From the NCBI GenBank assembly GCA_013398295.1, contig VZSF01008489.1, forward strand, positions 367,605 to 431,604: a DNA stretch of 64,000 nucleotides, written 5' to 3'. Origin of the DNA: Chionis minor (taxonomy: Eukaryota > Chordata > Aves > Charadriiformes > Chionididae). The position numbers and the translations under genes were made by a program. Shown one piece after another: positions 59,442 to 64,000 of the stretch; the first letter of the stretch is position 1, and each line of letters opens with the position of its first letter. The notes below the pieces were generated by a model, which was not told where the DNA came from, searched no databases, and worked only from the letters and a program-made list of their open reading frames with translations.

Positions 59442-61540
59442 CTACAAGGAAGGGCGCAGAACTGCTGAGCATGCATTCCACCTCGACTCTCACACTCAAC
59501 AGGATATAACCACTGTTCTTGTGGCCACAAGCAGCTACTTAGTCTCTGCCTAAAGACTCCTTATCTACATGCTGCTAGAAATCACGTAGCTAGGAAATGC
59601 CAGTTAACAGAAATATTCCCAGTCTTTTGAGAAGCATGGAGCAATTTGACATACAGTGAGTCACATCAGCTCTATTGCAAGGCCATGTTTTGTTGGGCTT
59701 TGATTGAACAAGACAGACACTGCACTACATCGCAGGCACTCACTAGTTCCTCTCATCAAAGTTAGCAAAGCAAACTTAAGTCACACAGGAGATTTTTATC
59801 TGTGCTGAGCTGTTAGCTACTGACTGCAGCTCTGCAACGCAGGAGTCCCACAGCCAGTCAATCGCTCCAAAGGATCTCACATTTACCAGTGCAAGGTAAG
59901 AGTTACAGTTTGTGAGAGGTTAGGAAGTTATGTTTTCTACAGATAAGAGACCACTGTGATATTCAAGAGCTCTTCTATTTCTGTATCCTTCCCATTTTCC
60001 GCCTCGCCTTCAATAGCCTGAGGTAGCCATCTGGTCTCGGCAGCCGCAGGCACGCTGTGTGACTACTTCAGTCACAACCCACAGCTGAGACCGTCCCCAC
60101 TGAAACTTGAGTTCAGAACCACCGGCTGCCATTGCTTATCTTTGGTTGTCACCTCAGTCTGAGCACGAAGCGCTAACGAGTAGTGCCACCAAGACAAGCA
60201 GGCCTGTTGACTTCAGTACCTGCTGGAGGGACAAGGCAAGAGGAATAGCTTATAAACTGCTTAACTAATCATTACTATCCAATTAGTTGACACACACTCC
60301 TCGAGTCACTTTGATTCTTCATAGCATTCTTTGTTATTGATTCTCCTCCTGTAAGAACATTCCAAGCTCACTGGTTTTAGGAATTCCGACTGACTAAGCA
60401 GCAGCGGACAAGAACCCCACCAAAACAGTTAGGAATTAGACAGGACTGCTGTGCCTAACTTAAAATACCAATAAGAGATTAACCGCTTCAAACTAATGCT
60501 ATGGTAACACAGATTCAGTGTTTTAGGATATATTAAACTGTCTCACTGCCAGCACAACACATGGAAGCTTTTTGTTGTTTGTCATTGTTAGAATGAAGTA
60601 GTAAATTTACACGTTTTTTTATGTGACGACTGGGCTGTTCAGTTTTACTCAGTTAGCTCTTTAGCATAACGAGCTATGATCCTGAGAGCCATCCGAATGC
60701 CACCACACTAGAACAGCATAGCCACCACTTAGGCTTGCTCCATCAACGACCAGCAGATACAAGAACTCTTTTCCTAGTTTAAAAGCACAGTTCTGTCTCA
60801 GTATCAAATGCATAGTCCGAGCTGACAGTTTTCTGTACTGTCTAGACAAGTCTACAGAATAATTTAATTTTTTTAAACATATTTAGGTTCAGAGTAGGAT
60901 TTATTAATGCCTTAAGTCACAGCAGTGCACATGGTTCAAGTTCAATTTTTATATATTTTGAGGTAGTGTGGCTAAATTAACTGGCCCAGTTCATCACCTG
61001 CTGACTAGTCTGGTTCCTTCTCACTCATCAGGAACTTGTAATCTTACAACGGGCCCACACACCTACCACAGTAAGCAGTTGTGTTTTACTTTCACCCTCA
61101 AATACACAGAGACACCAGCTTATGGAATCCCTGAAACCTGGATAAGAGCAGCCAGACTTGCAATCATTGGACACACCAAACTCTGATCTCCCACTACATG
61201 CCCATTGTACAACTGCTTCCTCACAGCTACCCTAAAAAAAAAGTAGCACTATAAAGTTTTATAACATGAGACCAGTAGTTTTCATAGCACAGGAATCAAG
61301 TTTGTCCTTGGAAACTCCCAAGGAAGAAGTTTCTCCACAGAGTGTTGATGTTCTTCTGTGGCAAGGCAGACATCTGCAACAGACAATACACAGATAATGT
61401 CCTACATATTTGCGACTACTGAGATTTCAGAGGTATGTAATGGGAATCAAACAACAAGACCTGAAGCCTGACTACACATTTTGTTTTTAGATTTCACTGA
61501 GTAAATATCCAGAAAGCTCACTTAGCTCTAGTAAGCTAAC

Positions 61541-61592
61541 CGCTTGCCACAATTTGAGCTTGCAAGTCTCTGGCTCAAATTGTGGGTAAGCA
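61541..61592. other. Hairpin with 13-bp perfect stem
   Basis: CCACAATTTGAGC (61547-61559) and its exact reverse complement (61573-61585) flank a 13-nt loop. About five further pairs extend the stem past a one-base bulge. The function is unknown. Confidence 0.5.
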
Positions 61593-63769
61593 GCATGCTT
61601 TACTGCGTACCCAAGAGACGAGACACGCAGGAGCACAATAGTGCTGGGCTTCTGGACCCTTTAACTCCTCATTCCCACATCACTTAGCCAAGACGATGAC
61701 AACGACGGATAATGACAGCGTGCCTCGAGCAGCGCAATGTGGAACGCAACTGGGTTGAAGCTGAAGATCAGGACAAGCTTTGTACAGACAGTTACTTGGC
61801 CATTTTCTGATCTGCAGTAGTGGGTCCACGGAGAACTAGTATCATACTACACATAGTGCTGATTGTCAGTCTTTTAGATTAATTAACAGGAACTTTCAAT
61901 AAAAACCTCAAAAGAACTTTCCCATTCACATCCATCACCTGCCTTTTTATGAATAAAGCTCCAGTTGGGTACTCTGTCCTTCATTATGCACCAGCTACAA
62001 ACTTGCAAGTGTTGCGCAATACCTGTATGACAAGTTTCCTAGACAATGTAGGTCAGGCACAGTTCAAGAATTTGTATTACTGAGTCCATAAAGACCTCCT
62101 ATGAACAGCCTGGAATATGCTAAAGCAGTTATGGGCAGCAAAAACGTACTGCCCAAAATATCAGTGTTTCTGCTCTCAAAATTCACTCCAACAGCAAGTC
62201 AGAAGTTTCAACATGAAAACAGTACCTCCAAAAATTCAAGTTCCTCAGAATTTTTTCAATGAAATAAAATGAGGAAGTTCAGTGGGTACAGCAAACCGAA
62301 GCGTTATGGGCAAGAGCCACGTGCACGCAGGCTCCGAAGGCTGGACACCCAGTCTTAAACAAAACCAGCTCATACATGCAGTTGTAAAAAATACTGATTA
62401 AGTCTATGTTAAATAGGAACAGGTTAAAAAAAAATACAGATAAACCAGAGTTCAGTCAGTACAGTCATGTTCCACGACAGTGCTGGCCTGAAACCTGTCA
62501 GCACTTCTGGAGTGAAGCTGATGAGTTTCCTTATGTAATAGTACTCATGTCATTAGAGACCTAGTAGTGGGTCACATGCACGGTTTGTATCTTAAATAAT
62601 GTATCATAGATGCATTTCCACAATACTTTATTAATAGCTGTATTAACCAGAGGGATGAGTTTCACCTGAGTACACAGAACCTTCTCAAAACCGCGTTCTA
62701 GGCTATGCCACTACCAGGCAAGAACACTTGCTCAGAGCTGAAGCTCTGGCCAACTGGTGAGATTCTTCTGCCAGTTCTGCTCGCTGAAGAATAGCCCAGG
62801 GCCGCACCTAAGCTATGAATTCTGGCCTGGTTTTAAACACTTAAAAAAGTGAAGTTATCCAATACTCAATAGTTAACTAGCTAGACAAAAAAACCCAATT
62901 CACAGCAGCATTTTTTAAATCTAAAAATAATGCTACAGCCATTGGGAATTTACACAGCAAAATTCTTTTAACAAGGTGCATAGAAATTAAATTCTTTCAA
63001 TCTGGGTTAGAAAAGAGTCGCTACAAACCATGCAAATCCATCACAAACCACATATGGACACAGACATCACAGGGACGCAGGGCTACAGACCGGTTGCTAG
63101 AAGCCAAAAGATCCTGTCTGGGAACGTCAATGTAACTTATTACATGAATTCTCCTCAAAAAAATCCTCCTCAGCCGCGTAGCCAAGCTTAATACCATCAC
63201 AGCTCCAGCAACTGAGGACGAGAAGCACGGCTCGTAGTACTTCGCCCCACAGACTTGTCAGATAGGAAGTACACATTGCACAACTGTACTACCGCTCCAG
63301 ACCCCTCCCTGCGCTCCAGCTTCCCTCAGAGACGTTAAAGGTGCACACTTATTTGGGAAGGTAACCCGGCACTCCTGCAGTAGAGCAATTTTAGAATTTG
63401 TTACTAGCACCTTTGGATGGCCATGTTAAAGAAACTAAAGGTCTATCACTTGGAAATAACCCCTTAGCAGGTGGTTAAGGTTTAATGATAGCCAAACCCA
63501 GGATTTGTCAAAGACCAGCAGACACCAGACAGAAAGTGTAGAGCTGGCAGCTCTGTGCCTGCACTGCTACAGCTGTACTGCAGGGAAGCCTGCAGCAGCT
63601 TTCACACTGCACTGCAATACGCGGTTTTTCTTCACAGAATACGACACTACGAGTCAGGACAACAATAAAATGATTCAATGCGTCCTTACGATTATAAGGA
63701 GTTTTAGCCTCATTAAAAAAAATTAAAATTAAGCAACGCATGGAAATAACTTGGCCTCCGTATTCATAC

Positions 63770-64000
63770 ATTGACCCCCCTCCCTCGCAGACCCCGTGCT
63801 GAAGCGGGATTTCCCACCCGCGGCGCCCCGGGGGCGAGGGACGCTCTCCCGCTCGGAAGCGGAGAGGAACCACCGCGCTCCCCTCCCACGGCCCCGCCGG
63901 TGCTGCGGGCCCGGCGCCAGCCTCGCCCACACCGCCGGGACGGAGCACCCCGGGCGGGCAAAGCCAGGCGGGGACCGGGCAAGGGCTGGATGGCCGCCGC
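63770..64000. promoter_or_regulatory. CpG island at the CLTC 5' end (partial)
   Basis: The last 230 bp turn abruptly GC- and CpG-rich, as expected next to a housekeeping promoter on the minus strand. The CLTC start codon exon was not found in it, so exon 1 and the transcription start should lie just past 64,000. Open frames here are composition effects. Confidence 0.7.

Noticed and set aside
61301..61379. A minus-strand AG-ATG start (MSALPQKNINTLWRNFF...) in CLTC intron 1
   Set aside because: The frame ends after about 25 codons and has no donor; probably chance.

Overview
The window is nuclear DNA from a vertebrate, very probably a bird. Its genes have vertebrate GT-AG introns. It holds two 3' fragments of CR1 LINEs, one ending in the typical ATTCTATGATTC tail. 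It has no primate- or rodent-type SINEs, and its introns are short. Gene order and orientation match the conserved block CLTC - PTRH2 - VMP1 (human 17q23), here reversed, so CLTC and VMP1 lie on the minus strand and PTRH2 on the plus strand.

Layout. Positions 1-27,500 are the 5' part of VMP1 (minus strand): a non-coding first exon in a CpG island near 27.5 kb, then coding exons at 18.6, 16.2, 13.7 and 11.3 kb. The remaining VMP1 exons lie beyond the left edge. A GC-rich bidirectional promoter (about 27.5-27.73 kb) separates VMP1 from PTRH2. PTRH2 has an untranslated first exon, one intron and a complete 172-codon reading frame in its second exon (28,250-28,768). About 1.4 kb of intergenic DNA separates it from the convergent 3' end of CLTC. 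CLTC (clathrin heavy chain) fills about 30.26-64.0 kb. I could place 31 constitutive coding exons plus one 21-nt microexon. They add up to exactly 1,661 codons; with the 14 codons carried by exon 1 in relatives this gives the usual 1,675 residues. Exon 1 is not in the window; a second CpG island begins at 63.77 kb and runs off the right edge.

The genes are housekeeping genes: clathrin coat assembly (CLTC), mitochondrial/cytosolic peptidyl-tRNA hydrolase (PTRH2) and an ER scramblase-like autophagy protein (VMP1). They are neighbours but share no known pathway. Nothing resembles a prokaryotic, viral or other exotic gene system.

The most interesting signals are: (i) the in-frame CLTC microexon with RBFOX- and MBNL-type motifs just downstream; (ii) exon-like segments inside CLTC introns that would act as poison exons or belong to unannotated transcripts; (iii) a CArG/AP-1/CRE-half cluster in VMP1 intron 5; (iv) CTCF-like motifs, including a perfect 15-bp inverted pair in CLTC intron 1; and (v) a perfect 76-bp tandem duplication beside CLTC exon 2. 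Exon coordinates were read by eye from reading frame, splice consensus and remembered family sequence, without alignment software.
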